Positions 53,884 to 63,700 of a DNA stretch of 64,000 nt are shown piece after piece. Under the pieces are notes generated by a model. That model was not told the origin of the DNA. It saw nothing but the letters and a program-made list of their open reading frames with translations, and ran no database searches. Position 1 is the first letter of the stretch, and every line of letters begins with the position of its first letter. The DNA lies in contig NZ_CP060713.1 of NCBI RefSeq assembly GCF_014395785.1, positions 3,934,501-3,998,500 of the forward strand, written 5' to 3'. The position numbers were made by a program, and so were the translations under genes. This DNA comes from Nocardioides mesophilus. GTDB taxonomy: Bacteria; Actinomycetota; Actinomycetes; Propionibacteriales; Nocardioidaceae.

Positions 53884-56557
53884 TGGATACCGCGGAGATC
53901 CGCCGCCGGTTCATCGCCCACTTCGAGGAGCGCGGGCACCAGGTGGTGCCGTCTTCCTCGTTGCTCCTCGACGACCCGAACCTGCTGTTCGTGAACGCGG
54001 GCATGGTGCCGTTCAAGCCGTACTTCCTCGGCCAGGAGACGCCGCCGTACAGCCGCGCGGTCAGCGTGCAGAAGTGCGTGCGCACCCTCGACATCGAAGA
54101 GGTCGGCAGGACCACCCGGCACGGCACGTTCTTCCAGATGAACGGCAACTTCTCCTTCGGCGACTACTTCAAGGAAGGCGCGATCGAGCTGGCCTGGGAG
54201 CTGGTCACCAAGCCCCAGGCCGAGGGTGGCTACGGGCTGCCGGAGAGCCAGCTCTACGCCAGCGTCTACCAGGACGACGACGAGGCGATCGCGCTCTGGA
54301 AGCGGGTCGCCGGGCTGCCCGACGACCGGATCGTCCGGCTGGGCAAGAAGGACAACTACTGGAACATGGGCGTGCCCGGTCCCGGTGGACCGTGCAGCGA
54401 GATCCTCATCGACCGGGGCCCCGAGTTCGGTGCGGACCGGGACTGGGAGGCGGGCGACCGCTACCTGGAGTTCTGGAACCTGGTGTTCATGCAGGAGGAG
54501 CTCAGCGCGGTCCGCAGCAAGGAGGACTTCGACGTCGCCGGGCCGCTGCCGAACCGCAACATCGACACCGGCATGGGCCTGGAGCGGGTGGCCTACCTGC
54601 TCCAGGGCAAGAGCAACATGTACGAGATCGACGAGATCTTCCCGGTGATCGAGAAGGCCTCGGAGCTGTCCGGGCGCCGGTACGGCGTCGACCACGAGGA
54701 CGACGTCCGCTTCCGGGTGGTGGCCGACCACGTGCGCAGCGGGATGATGCTGATCGCCGACGGCGTGACGCCCGGCAACGAGGCGCGCGGCTACGTGCTG
54801 CGCCGGCTGCTGCGCCGCGCGGTCCGCTCGATGCGGCTGCTCGGCGTCGAGGAGCGCACGCTGCCGGAGCTGCTGCCGGTCAGCAAGGAGCGGATGGAGC
54901 GCTCCTACCCCGAGCTCGAGCGCGACTGGGAGCGGATCAGCACCATCGCCTACGCCGAGGAGGACGCCTTCCGGCAGACGCTGCGCACCGGTACGACGAT
55001 CTTCGACCTCGCCGCGCAGGACGCCCGGGCGACGGGGCAGAAGCAGCTGTCGGGCTCTCAGGCGTTCGCGCTGCACGACACCTACGGCTTCCCGATCGAC
55101 CTGACCCTGGAGATGGCCTCGGAGCAGGGCCTCGAGGTGGACCAGGAGGGCTTCCGTCGCCTGATGGGCGAGCAGCGGGAGCGGGCGAAGGCCGACGCGA
55201 AGGCCAAGAAGGGCCAGCACGCGGGGCCGACTTCTACCGCGAGATCGCCGACAAGCTCGGCCGGGCGGTCGAGTTCACCGGCTACAGCGAGGTGCTCTCC
55301 GAGGGCAGGGTCGGCGGCATCGTCGGCCCGGCCGGCCCGGTGGCCGCGGCACGGGAGGGCGACGAGGTGGAGCTGGTGCTCGACCGCACGCCGTTCTACG
55401 CCGAGGGCGGAGGTCAGCTCGCCGACCAGGGGCTGATCGAGCTCGGCAACGGCGCCACGGTGCAGGTGCTCGACGTGCAGTCGCCGATCACCGGCCTGGT
55501 CGTCCACAAGGCGCGGGTGCTCTCCGGAGAGGTGATGGTCGGCGACCATGCCCAGGCGATGGTGGACGTGGAGCGACGGCGCTCGATCAGCCGCGCGCAC
55601 ACCGCGACCCACATGGTGCACAAGGCGTTCCGCGAGGCGCTCGGGGAGACCGCGACCCAGGCGGGCTCCGAGAACGCCCCGGGCCGGTTCCGGTTCGACT
55701 TCTCGGCCACCGGCGCGGTGCCCGCGTCGGCGATGGCCGACGTGGAGGCGCGGGTCAACGACCTGGTGATGGCCGACCTCGGCGTGCACGCGGAGCTGAT
55801 GACCCAGGAGGAGGCGGTCCGCTCCGGCGCGATGGCGCTGTTCGGCGAGAAGTACGGCAACGAGGTGCGGGTCATCTCGGTCGGCGACTGGGCCCGCGAG
55901 CTGTGCGGCGGCACGCACGCCGGCCGTTCCGGCCAGCTCGGTGTCGTCAAGCTGCTCGGGGAGTCGTCGATCGGCTCGGGCGTACGACGGGTGGAGGCGC
56001 TCGTGGGGGCCGACGCCTACCAGTTCCTGGCCCGCGAGCACGTGCTGGTCGCGCAGCTCAGCGAGGCGCTGAAGGCACGCCCCGAGGAGCTGCCCGAGCG
56101 GGTCCACGACCTCGTCGAGCGGCTGCGGACCGCGGAGAAGGAGATCGAGCGGGTCCGGATGTCGCAGCTGCTGGCTGCGGCCGGCGAGCTCGCCGCCGGC
56201 GCCCGGGAGGTCTACGGGGTCGGCTTCGTCGGGCACCGGGTCGACGGCGCCGGGGCCGGCGACGTCCGCAAGCTCGCCCTCGACATCCGCGGCCGGATGC
56301 CGGTCGGGCGGCCCGGAGTGGTCGCGGTGATCGGCTCGACCAACGGCAAGCCCGCGGTCGTGGTGACCGTCAACGACGAGGCGCGTGCCTGGGGGATCTC
56401 CGCGAACGCGCTGGTGAAGACTGCGGCGACGGCGCTCGGCGGCAGCGGCGGCGGCAAGGACGACGTGGCGCAGGGCGGCGGGGCCGACGTGACCCACGTC
56501 GACCAGGCGCTGCGCGAGGTCGAGCACGAGGTCGGCCGGGTGGCCACCACCCGATGA
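53883..56557 (+). CDS. alaS: alanyl-tRNA synthetase, apparent one-base deletion
   Basis: About 891 residues once repaired. Part 1 (53883 to about 55223): class II aminoacylation core ([55 protein letters not shown]). Part 2, in the next frame to 56557: editing domain with [11 protein letters not shown] and [10 protein letters not shown] zinc residues, then the C-Ala domain. The frames join if the GGGG run at 55223-55226 gains one G ([16 protein letters not shown]). Unrepaired, the protein stops at 55436 without editing. Because alaS is normally essential and single-copy, a base-calling error is most likely. Confidence 0.93.
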
Positions 56558-57084
56558 GACCGGGGGTGCGGCTCGGCGTCGACGTCGGTGACGTCCGGAT
56601 CGGCGTGGCGCGCTCGGACCCGTCGGGCCTGATCGCCACGCCGGTCGAGACGGTGCGTCGCGGAGCGGGCGACCTGGCCCGGCTGCGCGCCATCGCCGAG
56701 GAGGAGGGCGCCGTCGAGGTGGTCGTCGGGCTGCCCCGCAGCCTGTCCGGGCGCGAGGGACCGGCCGCCGAGAAGGTGCGCGTGTTCGCCGGCCAGGTGG
56801 CCACCGCGCTGGCGCCGGTGCCGGTGCGCCTGTGCGACGAGCGGCTCACGACGGTCACCGCGGAGAACGTCCTGCGCGAACGGGGCAAGAAAGGACAGAA
56901 GCGACGCGCCGTGGTCGATCAGGCCGCGGCGGTCGTCATCTTGCAGAATGCACTGGAGACGGAACGGAGCAGCGGCAGGGTGCCCGGCGAGATCGTCGCC
57001 GATCCCTCCGCTGCCCCCACCGACCAGAGCGACCAGACCGACCGCACGGGGCCGAGCACGGATGGGTGTGAGACGAACCGGTGA
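56554..57084 (+). CDS. ruvX: Holliday junction resolvase-like pre-16S rRNA nuclease YqgF
   Basis: 176 residues. RNase-H-like: LGVDVGDVRIGVARSD, VVGLPRSLSG, CDERLTTVTAENVL, VDQAAAVVILQ. In E. coli the homologue trims 16S rRNA. A 35-residue acidic tail is added at the C-terminus. ATGA overlap with alaS, GTGA overlap with mltG. Confidence 0.93.
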   Translation: MRPGVRLGVDVGDVRIGVARSDPSGLIATPVETVRRGAGDLARLRAIAEEEGAVEVVVGLPRSLSGREGPAAEKVRVFAGQVATALAPVPVRLCDERLTTVTAENVLRERGKKGQKRRAVVDQAAAVVILQNALETERSSGRVPGEIVADPSAAPTDQSDQTDRTGPSTDGCETNR

Positions 57085-58205
57085 GCGACCTCGGACTCGA
57101 GCTCGAGCAAAGCAGTTCCCGCAAGCCGCGCTCCCGACGCGGCCTGGGCTGCCTGGCGGTGCTGATCGCGCTCGCGGTGCTGGTCGGCGGAGGGTATGCA
57201 GTGGCCACCGCGAGCATGAGCGCGCTCCGGGGTGTGTTCGCCCCGCCCGCGGACTACGACGGCCCGGGCCACGGCAAGGTCCTGTTCGAGGTGGAGCAGG
57301 GGGACACCGCCTCGGAGATCGGCCGGGGGCTGGTGGAGAAGGACGTCGTGAAGAGCGTCGGCGCGTTCGTGGCGGCCGCCCAGGACGAGCCGCGGTCGAT
57401 GCAGATCCAGCCCGGCTTCTACCAGCTGAAGAAGCAGGTGCCGGCCGTGGACGCGCTCGGTGTGCTGATCGACCCCGAGAACATGGTGCAGACCTCGGTG
57501 ACCGTCCCCGAGGGGTTGCGCGTCGAGCAGGTCGTGAAGCTGCTCGCCAAGAAGACCGACTACTCCGTCAAGCAGTTCCAGGCTGCGCTGGCCAAGCCCG
57601 GCCGGCTGGGCCTGCCCGACTACGCGAAGGGCAACCCCGAGGGCTACCTCTTCCCGGCGACCTACTCCTTCGGTCCGGACGAGACCCCGATGACCATGCT
57701 GCAGGCGATGGTCGCGCGGTGGCGCCAGGCAGCGGACGAGGCCGACCTCGAGGCGGCTGCGCAGCAGCTGGGCTATACGCCCGCCGAGCTGATGACGGTC
57801 GCCAGCCTGGTCGAGTCGGAGGCCAACCGCGACGTCGACCGGGGCAAGGTCGCCCGGGTGATCTACAACCGCCTGGAGTCCGACGTCACCAACGGACTGC
57901 TGCAGATCGACGCCACGGTGAACTACGCCCTCGGCCGTGATCTGGGGCTCGGGCTCACCGAGGAGGACCTGCGGGTCGACTCGCCGTACAACACCCGCCG
58001 GTACCCAGGGCTGCCGCCGGGCCCGATCGAGTCGCCGGGCGACAAGGCGATCGCGGCGGCCGCCCACCCGACCCCCGGCCCGTGGGTCTACTACGTGACG
58101 GTCAACCTGGAGACCGGCGAGACCAAGTTCGCGAAGGACTACGACCAGTTCCTGAAGTACCGCAAGCAGCTGCAGGCGTGGTGCGACACCTCCGACCGTT
58201 GCTGA
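57081..58205 (+). CDS. mltG: endolytic murein transglycosylase MltG
   Basis: 374 residues. One N-terminal membrane helix (LGCLAVLIALAVLVGGGYAV), a LysM-like region (VLFEVEQGDTASEIGRGLV), and the YceG domain with catalytic Glu in TVASLVESEANRDVD and the conserved SPYNTRRYPGLPPGPI. Cuts nascent peptidoglycan strands at the membrane. Confidence 0.95.
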   Translation: MSDLGLELEQSSSRKPRSRRGLGCLAVLIALAVLVGGGYAVATASMSALRGVFAPPADYDGPGHGKVLFEVEQGDTASEIGRGLVEKDVVKSVGAFVAAAQDEPRSMQIQPGFYQLKKQVPAVDALGVLIDPENMVQTSVTVPEGLRVEQVVKLLAKKTDYSVKQFQAALAKPGRLGLPDYAKGNPEGYLFPATYSFGPDETPMTMLQAMVARWRQAADEADLEAAAQQLGYTPAELMTVASLVESEANRDVDRGKVARVIYNRLESDVTNGLLQIDATVNYALGRDLGLGLTEEDLRVDSPYNTRRYPGLPPGPIESPGDKAIAAAAHPTPGPWVYYVTVNLETGETKFAKDYDQFLKYRKQLQAWCDTSDRC

Positions 58206-58230
58206 GCCGCGGCTGCCCGGGGACCGGGTC

Positions 58231-59073
58231 GTGACCACGCACTGCGCGGTGCTCGGCAGCCCGATCGCGCACTCGCTGTCCCCGGTGCTGCACCGGGCCG
58301 CCTACGCCGAGCTCGGCCTGGACTGGGAGTACGACGCCTGCGAGGTGCGCGAGGCCGACCTGCCGGGGTTCCTGGACGGGCTGGACAGCAGCTGGCGGGG
58401 GCTGTCGCTGACGATGCCGCTGAAGCGGGCGGTGGTGCCGCTGCTGGACGAGCTGAGCGCCCGGGCCGGGCAGGCCGGCGCCGCGAACACCGTCGTGCTG
58501 CGGGGTGGCCGCCGGGTCGGCCACAACACGGACGTTCCCGGGGTGGCCGCTGCGTTGCGGGAGCGGTACGACGGGCCGCTGCGCAGCGCCGTCGTGCTGG
58601 GTGGCGGAGCGACCGCGGCCTCGGTCCTGCTGGCGCTCGGCGACCTGGGCTGCCCGCGGGCCGACCTGGTGGTCCGCGACCCGGGCCGGGCGGGCGAGAC
58701 GCTGGCCGCGGTGGCGCGGCACCCGACGCCTCCGCGGGTTGAGGTCCGCACCTTCGCGGAGCTGGCGGCCGCACCGACCGCCATGTCCGACCTGTTCGAC
58801 GAGGTCGACCTGGTGGCCTCGACGGTGCCGGTGACCGCCCAGACGCCGACCGTGCTGGCCGCCTGCGCGGCTGCGACGGTGGTCTTCGAGGTGCTCTACG
58901 ACCCGTGGCCGACGCCGTTGGCGCTCGCAGCCCGGGAGCGGGACCAAATGCTCGTCGGCGGCCTCGACCTGCTCGTGCACCAGGCGGTGCTGCAGGTGCA
59001 GCTGATGACCGGCAGTCTGCCGTCGCTGGACGTGCTGCGCGCGGCGGGGGAGCGCGCCCTGCTCGACCGCTGA
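58231..59073 (+). CDS. aroE: shikimate dehydrogenase
   Basis: 280 residues. Substrate domain GSPIAHSLSPVLHRAAY and LSLTMPLKR (Lys of the catalytic pair; NVTxPxK in E. coli), GAANTVV, HNTDVPGVAA, then the nucleotide loop VVLGGGATAASVLLAL and C-terminal VGGLDLLVHQAVLQ. Reduces 3-dehydroshikimate in aromatic biosynthesis. GTG 58231 fits the family start. Confidence 0.92.
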   Translation: MTTHCAVLGSPIAHSLSPVLHRAAYAELGLDWEYDACEVREADLPGFLDGLDSSWRGLSLTMPLKRAVVPLLDELSARAGQAGAANTVVLRGGRRVGHNTDVPGVAAALRERYDGPLRSAVVLGGGATAASVLLALGDLGCPRADLVVRDPGRAGETLAAVARHPTPPRVEVRTFAELAAAPTAMSDLFDEVDLVASTVPVTAQTPTVLAACAAATVVFEVLYDPWPTPLALAARERDQMLVGGLDLLVHQAVLQVQLMTGSLPSLDVLRAAGERALLDR

Positions 59074-59167
59074 GCGACCGCTGACCGGCCGGTCGGCAGG
59101 GTCCGCCGGGCCCAACGGCCCTGATCAGCCCCGCCCTCGCCACCTAGCGTCCGGTGAGGGAGGGGAG

Positions 59168-59749
59168 ATGTTCTCAGTGAGGATCCACGGTCGCGGCGGG
59201 CAGGGGGCCGTGACGGCTGCGGAGATGCTCTCGGTCGCCGCCTTCCGCGAGGGCCGGCACGCGCAGGCCTTCCCGACCTTCGGCTCCGAGCGCACCGGGG
59301 CTCCGGTCGTGGCGTTCTGCCGCATCGACGACCGCGCCATCCGGTTGCGCGAGCCGGTCGCCGACCCGGATGCGCTGGTGGTCGCCGACCCCACCCTGCT
59401 GCACCAGGTCGACCTCTTCGCCGGCTTCCGGCCGGGCGGCTACCTGCTGGTCAACACCTCACGCACGCTCGAGGAGCTCGGGCTGCTCGAGCTGGTCGGG
59501 GAGATGCGCCCCGAGCGGACGGCCACCGTCGCCGCCACCGAGCTGGCCCGCGAGCACCTCGGCCGGCCGCTGCCCAACGCGGCGCTGCTCGGGGGTTTCG
59601 CGGCGCTGACCGGCCAGGTGTCGCTCGTCGCGGTGGTGGCCGCGATCCAGGCGCAGTTCCCCGGCCGGGTCGGCGAGGCCAACGCGGAGGCCGCGCGCGC
59701 GGCGTACGACCGGGTCCAGGAGCAGCTGAGGAGCCACGCCGATGCTTGA
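59168..59749 (+). CDS. 2-oxoacid:acceptor oxidoreductase, gamma subunit
   Basis: 193 residues. Family start VRIHGRGGQGAVTAAEML, then FPTFGSERTGAPVVAFCRID and ALLGGFAALTG. Gamma subunit of pyruvate- or 2-oxoacid-ferredoxin oxidoreductases, which bind coenzyme A. First of four tightly packed genes; overlaps the alpha gene by 8 bp. Confidence 0.9.
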   Translation: MFSVRIHGRGGQGAVTAAEMLSVAAFREGRHAQAFPTFGSERTGAPVVAFCRIDDRAIRLREPVADPDALVVADPTLLHQVDLFAGFRPGGYLLVNTSRTLEELGLLELVGEMRPERTATVAATELAREHLGRPLPNAALLGGFAALTGQVSLVAVVAAIQAQFPGRVGEANAEAARAAYDRVQEQLRSHADA

Positions 59750-61001
59750 GCAGATCGAAGGGTCGCAGGCCGTCGCCCGCACCGTCGGGCTGTGCCGCCC
59801 CGCGGTGATCGCCGCCTACCCCATCTCGCCGCAGACGCACATCGTGGAGAAGCTCTCCGACCTGGTCCGCACCCGTGAGCTGGAGCCGTGCGAGTACCTG
59901 ATGGTGGAGTCGGAGTTCGGGGCGCTGTCGGCCTGCATCGGTGCCTCCGCCGCCGGTGCCCGGACCTACACCGCGACCTCCAGCCAGGGGTTGCTGTTCA
60001 TGGCCGAGGCCCTGTTCAACGCCTCGGGCCTCGGGCTGCCGCTGGTGATGACGGTGGCGAACCGGGCCATCGGGGCGCCGATCAACATCTGGAACGACCA
60101 CTCCGACGCGATGTCGATGCGCGACTCGGGGTGGGTCCAGCTCTACGCCGAGTCGAACCAGGAGGCCGTGGACCTGCACGTGCAGGCCTACCGCCTCGCC
60201 GAGTCGCTCTCGCTGCCGGTGATGGTCTGCATGGACGGCTTCGTGCTCACCCACGCCGTGGAGCAGGTGGACCTGCCGGGCCAGGACGAGGTCGACCGCT
60301 ACCTGCCCGCGTTCGTGCCGCAGCAGATGCTGGACCCGGACGATCCCGTGACGATCGGGGCGATGGTCGGTCCGGAGGCGTTCACCGAGGTGAAGTACCT
60401 GATGCACGCCAAGCAGATGCAGGCCCTCGACGAGATCCCGCGGCTCGCCGCCGAGTTCGCCGAGCAGTTCGGACGGTCCTCCGGCGGGCTGCTGAGCGCC
60501 TACCGCCTCGACGACGCCGACACCGTCGTGGTGGCCCTCGGCTCGATGCTCGGCACCCTCGAGGACGTCGTGGACAGCCTGCGCGACGAGGGCGTCTCGG
60601 TCGGCGTGCTCGGGGTGAAGTGCTTCCGGCCCTGGCCGCGCGACGAGATCCGGGAGGCGCTGAGCCACGCGAGGCGGGTGGTCGTGGTGGAGAAGGCCTT
60701 CGCGGTCGGCGCCGGCGGCATCGTCGGGCAGAACCTCCGGCTGGCCCTGCAGGACCTGCCCGTCGAGGTGTACGACGTCGTCGCCGGCCTGGGCGGCCGG
60801 GCGGTGACCCGGGCCTCGCTGCGCCGGCTGCTCGACGTCCTCCTCGCCGGCGGCCTCGACCCCTACGAGCTGCACTTCCTCGACCTCGACACCGCGCTGG
60901 TCCAGCGCGAGCTCGAACGGTCACGGCACCGGGTCCGGCCCGGCCCGCACGCGGAGAACATGCTCCGCGACCTCGGCGTCGTCGGCTCCGGGCCCCTGTA
61001 G
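59742..61001 (+). CDS. 2-oxoacid:acceptor oxidoreductase, alpha subunit
   Basis: 419 residues. PorA-type: GSQAVARTVGLCRPAVIAAYPISPQT, then ESEFGALSACIGASAAGARTYTATSSQGL, RAIGAPINIWNDHSD and the C-terminal pyruvate-oxidoreductase domain (VGVLGVKCFRPWPRDEI). Carries the pyrimidine-binding part for thiamine diphosphate. Substrate could be pyruvate, phenylglyoxylate or another 2-oxoacid. Confidence 0.91.
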   Translation: MLEQIEGSQAVARTVGLCRPAVIAAYPISPQTHIVEKLSDLVRTRELEPCEYLMVESEFGALSACIGASAAGARTYTATSSQGLLFMAEALFNASGLGLPLVMTVANRAIGAPINIWNDHSDAMSMRDSGWVQLYAESNQEAVDLHVQAYRLAESLSLPVMVCMDGFVLTHAVEQVDLPGQDEVDRYLPAFVPQQMLDPDDPVTIGAMVGPEAFTEVKYLMHAKQMQALDEIPRLAAEFAEQFGRSSGGLLSAYRLDDADTVVVALGSMLGTLEDVVDSLRDEGVSVGVLGVKCFRPWPRDEIREALSHARRVVVVEKAFAVGAGGIVGQNLRLALQDLPVEVYDVVAGLGGRAVTRASLRRLLDVLLAGGLDPYELHFLDLDTALVQRELERSRHRVRPGPHAENMLRDLGVVGSGPL

Positions 61002-61009
61002 GAGGAGAG

Positions 61010-62035
61010 ATGGCGTTCCAGGAGATCAAGCTCTACCAGGTCGGCACCTTCGTCGCCGGCAACCGGCTGCTCGACCCGGAGCAACGCTCGGTGCAGGCCC
61101 GGATGGGGCGCTCGAACTCGCTCACCTCGGGCCACCGCGCCTGCCAGGGCTGCGGTGAGGCGCTCGGCGCCCGCTACGTGCTCGACGCGGCGATGCGGGC
61201 CACCGACGGCAAGATGATCGCGGCCAACTCCACCGGCTGCCTCGAGGTGTTCTCCACGCCGTACCCCGAGTCCTCGTGGCAGGTGCCGTGGCTGCACTCG
61301 CTGTTCGGCAACGGGCCCGCGGTCGCCTCGGGGATGGCGGCCGCGCTGAAGGCGCAGGGCCGGGAGGACATCCGGGTGGTGGCCCAGGCGGGCGACGGCG
61401 GCACCGTCGACATCGGCTTCGGCACCCTGTCGGGGATGTTCGAGCGCAACGACGACGTGCTGTTCGTCTGCTACGACAACCAGGGCTACATGAACACCGG
61501 TGTGCAGCGCTCCGGGGCGACACCGCCGGCCGCCCGGACCGCCAACACCAAGCCTGTCGGCGGCACCACCGGCAACGTCTTCGGCCAGGGCAAGAACCTC
61601 CCGCAGATCGCGATGGCCCACGAGATCCCCTACGTCGCCACCGCGACGGTCGCGGAGCTGCGCGACCTCGAGCACAAGGTGGAGCGGGCGATGGAGTTCC
61701 GCGGGGCGCGCTACCTGCACGTCTACGTGCCCTGCCCGCTGGGCTGGGGAGCGGCGCCCGCGGACACGATCCGGCTGGCCCGGCTGGTGAAGGAGACCGG
61801 CATCTTCCCGGTGTTCGAGGCCGAGCACGGGGTCGTCACCGAGGTCTCCCGGATCCGGCACCAGGTGCCGGTCGAGGACTACCTGCGGCCGCAGCGCCGC
61901 TACGCGCACCTGTTCGGCGACCCGCCGCGACGCGACCTCATCGACCGCATCCAGGCGGGCGCGGACCGCAACATCGCCCGGTTCGGGCTGCTCGACGACC
62001 CGGACACCTCCGACCTCCCGGGAGCCCGGCCATGA
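61010..62035 (+). CDS. 2-oxoacid:acceptor oxidoreductase, beta subunit
   Basis: 341 residues, AGGAGG start site. Cys ligands for a 4Fe-4S cluster in GHRACQGCGEAL plus a later Cys (NSTGCLEVFSTPYP); thiamine-diphosphate site AQAGDGGTVDIGFG through CYDNQGYMNTG. Pairs with the alpha subunit for catalysis. Overlaps the flavoprotein gene (ATGA). Confidence 0.91.
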   Translation: MAFQEIKLYQVGTFVAGNRLLDPEQRSVQARMGRSNSLTSGHRACQGCGEALGARYVLDAAMRATDGKMIAANSTGCLEVFSTPYPESSWQVPWLHSLFGNGPAVASGMAAALKAQGREDIRVVAQAGDGGTVDIGFGTLSGMFERNDDVLFVCYDNQGYMNTGVQRSGATPPAARTANTKPVGGTTGNVFGQGKNLPQIAMAHEIPYVATATVAELRDLEHKVERAMEFRGARYLHVYVPCPLGWGAAPADTIRLARLVKETGIFPVFEAEHGVVTEVSRIRHQVPVEDYLRPQRRYAHLFGDPPRRDLIDRIQAGADRNIARFGLLDDPDTSDLPGARP

Positions 62036-63666
62036 CCATGGAGAAGCCGTTCGCGATCACCCTCGACATCGGCTCCAGCAAGGCCAACAAGACCGGCTCC
62101 TGGCGCACCGAGCGGGCCGTCTACACGAACCGGATGCCGCCGTGCAACGACGCCTGCCCGGCGGGGGAGAACATCCAGTCCTGGCTCTACGAGGGCGAGG
62201 AGGGCGGCGCCGGCTACGAGCGGGCCTGGCGCAAGATCATGGCGGACAACCCGTTCCCCGCGATCATGGGCCGGGTCTGCTACCACCCGTGCGAGTCGGC
62301 CTGCAACCGCGGCCAGCTCGACGAGGCGGTCGGCATCAACTCCGTCGAGCGGTTCCTCGGCGACGAGGCGATCCGCAGGGGGTGGACAGTCTCGGTGGAG
62401 GCCCCGCCGACCGGCAAGCGGGTCCTCGTCGTGGGCGCGGGACCCTCCGGCCTCTCCGCGGCGTACCACCTCGCGCTGCGCGGGCACACCGTCACCGTCA
62501 AGGAGGCCGGTCCCAAGGCCGGCGGGATGATGCGCTTCGGCATCCCGAAGTACCGCCTGCCCCGCGACGTCCTCGACGCCGAGGTGCAGCGGATCCTCGA
62601 CCTCGGCGTCACGCTGGAGCTGGACGCCGCGGTCAGCGACCTCGACGCCTTGCGCGGCGATTACGACGCGGTGTTCCTGGCGGTCGGCGCGCAGATCGGC
62701 AGGCGGGCCTACCTGCCGGCCGGGTCGGCCGCGCACGTGCTCGACGCGGTGAGCATGCTGCACGACCTCGAGGAGGGCGAGACCCCGCTGCTGGGCCGCC
62801 GGGTCGCGGTGTACGGCGGCGGCAACACCGCGCTGGACGCGGCCCGGACCGCCAAGCGGCTCGGCGCGTCCGAGGCCGTGGTCGTCTACCGGCGCACCCA
62901 GGACCGGATGCCCGCCCACGAGACCGAGCTCGCCGAGGCCGAGGACGAGGGCGTGCTGTTCAAGTGGCTGACCACGGTGAAGCAGGTGGAGGCGGGCCGG
63001 CTGGTCGTGGAGCGGATGGAGCTGGACGAGACCGGCTTCCCGCAGCCGACCGGTGAGCTCGAGGAGCTCGCGGCGGACTCGCTGGTGCTGGCACTCGGGC
63101 AGGAGACCGACCTCTCGCTGCTCCAGAACGTGCCCGGGCTGGACGTCGAGGACGGCGTGGTGGCGGTGGACGCGACGATGATGACCGGCTGCCCCGGCGT
63201 CTTCGCCGGCGGGGACATGGTGCCCTTCGAGCGGTCGGTCACCGTGGCGGTCGGGCACGGGAAGCGGGCGGCCCGGCACATCGACGGCTGGCTCTCCGGG
63301 GCGGCGCCGGAGCCTGCCGTCCGACCGGCCCTGGCGACGTACGACACCCTGAACACCTGGTACTACGCCGACGCACCGCGGGTGCACCGCCCGATGCTGG
63401 AGCAGGCGCGCCGCGCGTCGACCTTCGACGAGGTGGTGCAGGGGCTCGACGAGAGCAACGCGCTGTACGAGGCGCGGCGGTGCATGTCGTGCGGCAACTG
63501 CTTCAGCTGTGACAACTGCTACGGGGTGTGCCCGGACAACGCGGTGATCAAGCTCGGGCAGCCGGGGGAGAAGTACCTCATCGACCTCGACTACTGCAAG
63601 GGCTGCGGGCTCTGCGTCGCGGAGTGCCCCTCCGGCGCGATCCAGATGTTCCCCGAGGAGATCTGA
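62032..63666 (+). CDS. GltD-like NAD(P)-FAD oxidoreductase fused to a 2[4Fe-4S] ferredoxin
   Basis: 544 residues. N-terminal Fe-S region of the glutamate-synthase small subunit (CNDACPAGENIQ; CYHPCESACNRGQLDE), FAD motif VVGAGPSGLSAAYH near residue 127, NAD(P) motif YGGGNTALDAARTAKRLG near 265, then a C-terminal ferredoxin (CMSCGNCFSCDNC; CKGCGLCVAECPSGA). It probably moves electrons between the oxidoreductase and NAD(P), as the flavoprotein subunit does in phenylglyoxylate:NAD oxidoreductase; here the delta ferredoxin is fused on. Confidence 0.9.
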   Translation: MTMEKPFAITLDIGSSKANKTGSWRTERAVYTNRMPPCNDACPAGENIQSWLYEGEEGGAGYERAWRKIMADNPFPAIMGRVCYHPCESACNRGQLDEAVGINSVERFLGDEAIRRGWTVSVEAPPTGKRVLVVGAGPSGLSAAYHLALRGHTVTVKEAGPKAGGMMRFGIPKYRLPRDVLDAEVQRILDLGVTLELDAAVSDLDALRGDYDAVFLAVGAQIGRRAYLPAGSAAHVLDAVSMLHDLEEGETPLLGRRVAVYGGGNTALDAARTAKRLGASEAVVVYRRTQDRMPAHETELAEAEDEGVLFKWLTTVKQVEAGRLVVERMELDETGFPQPTGELEELAADSLVLALGQETDLSLLQNVPGLDVEDGVVAVDATMMTGCPGVFAGGDMVPFERSVTVAVGHGKRAARHIDGWLSGAAPEPAVRPALATYDTLNTWYYADAPRVHRPMLEQARRASTFDEVVQGLDESNALYEARRCMSCGNCFSCDNCYGVCPDNAVIKLGQPGEKYLIDLDYCKGCGLCVAECPSGAIQMFPEEI

Positions 63667-63700
63667 GCCGGCGGCCACCCGATGGCCTAGGGTCGCGGGC

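Noticed and set aside
55200-55260. Programmed frameshift in alaS
   Set aside because: No slippery heptamer with a clear downstream structure was seen, and a plain G-run error explains it more simply.
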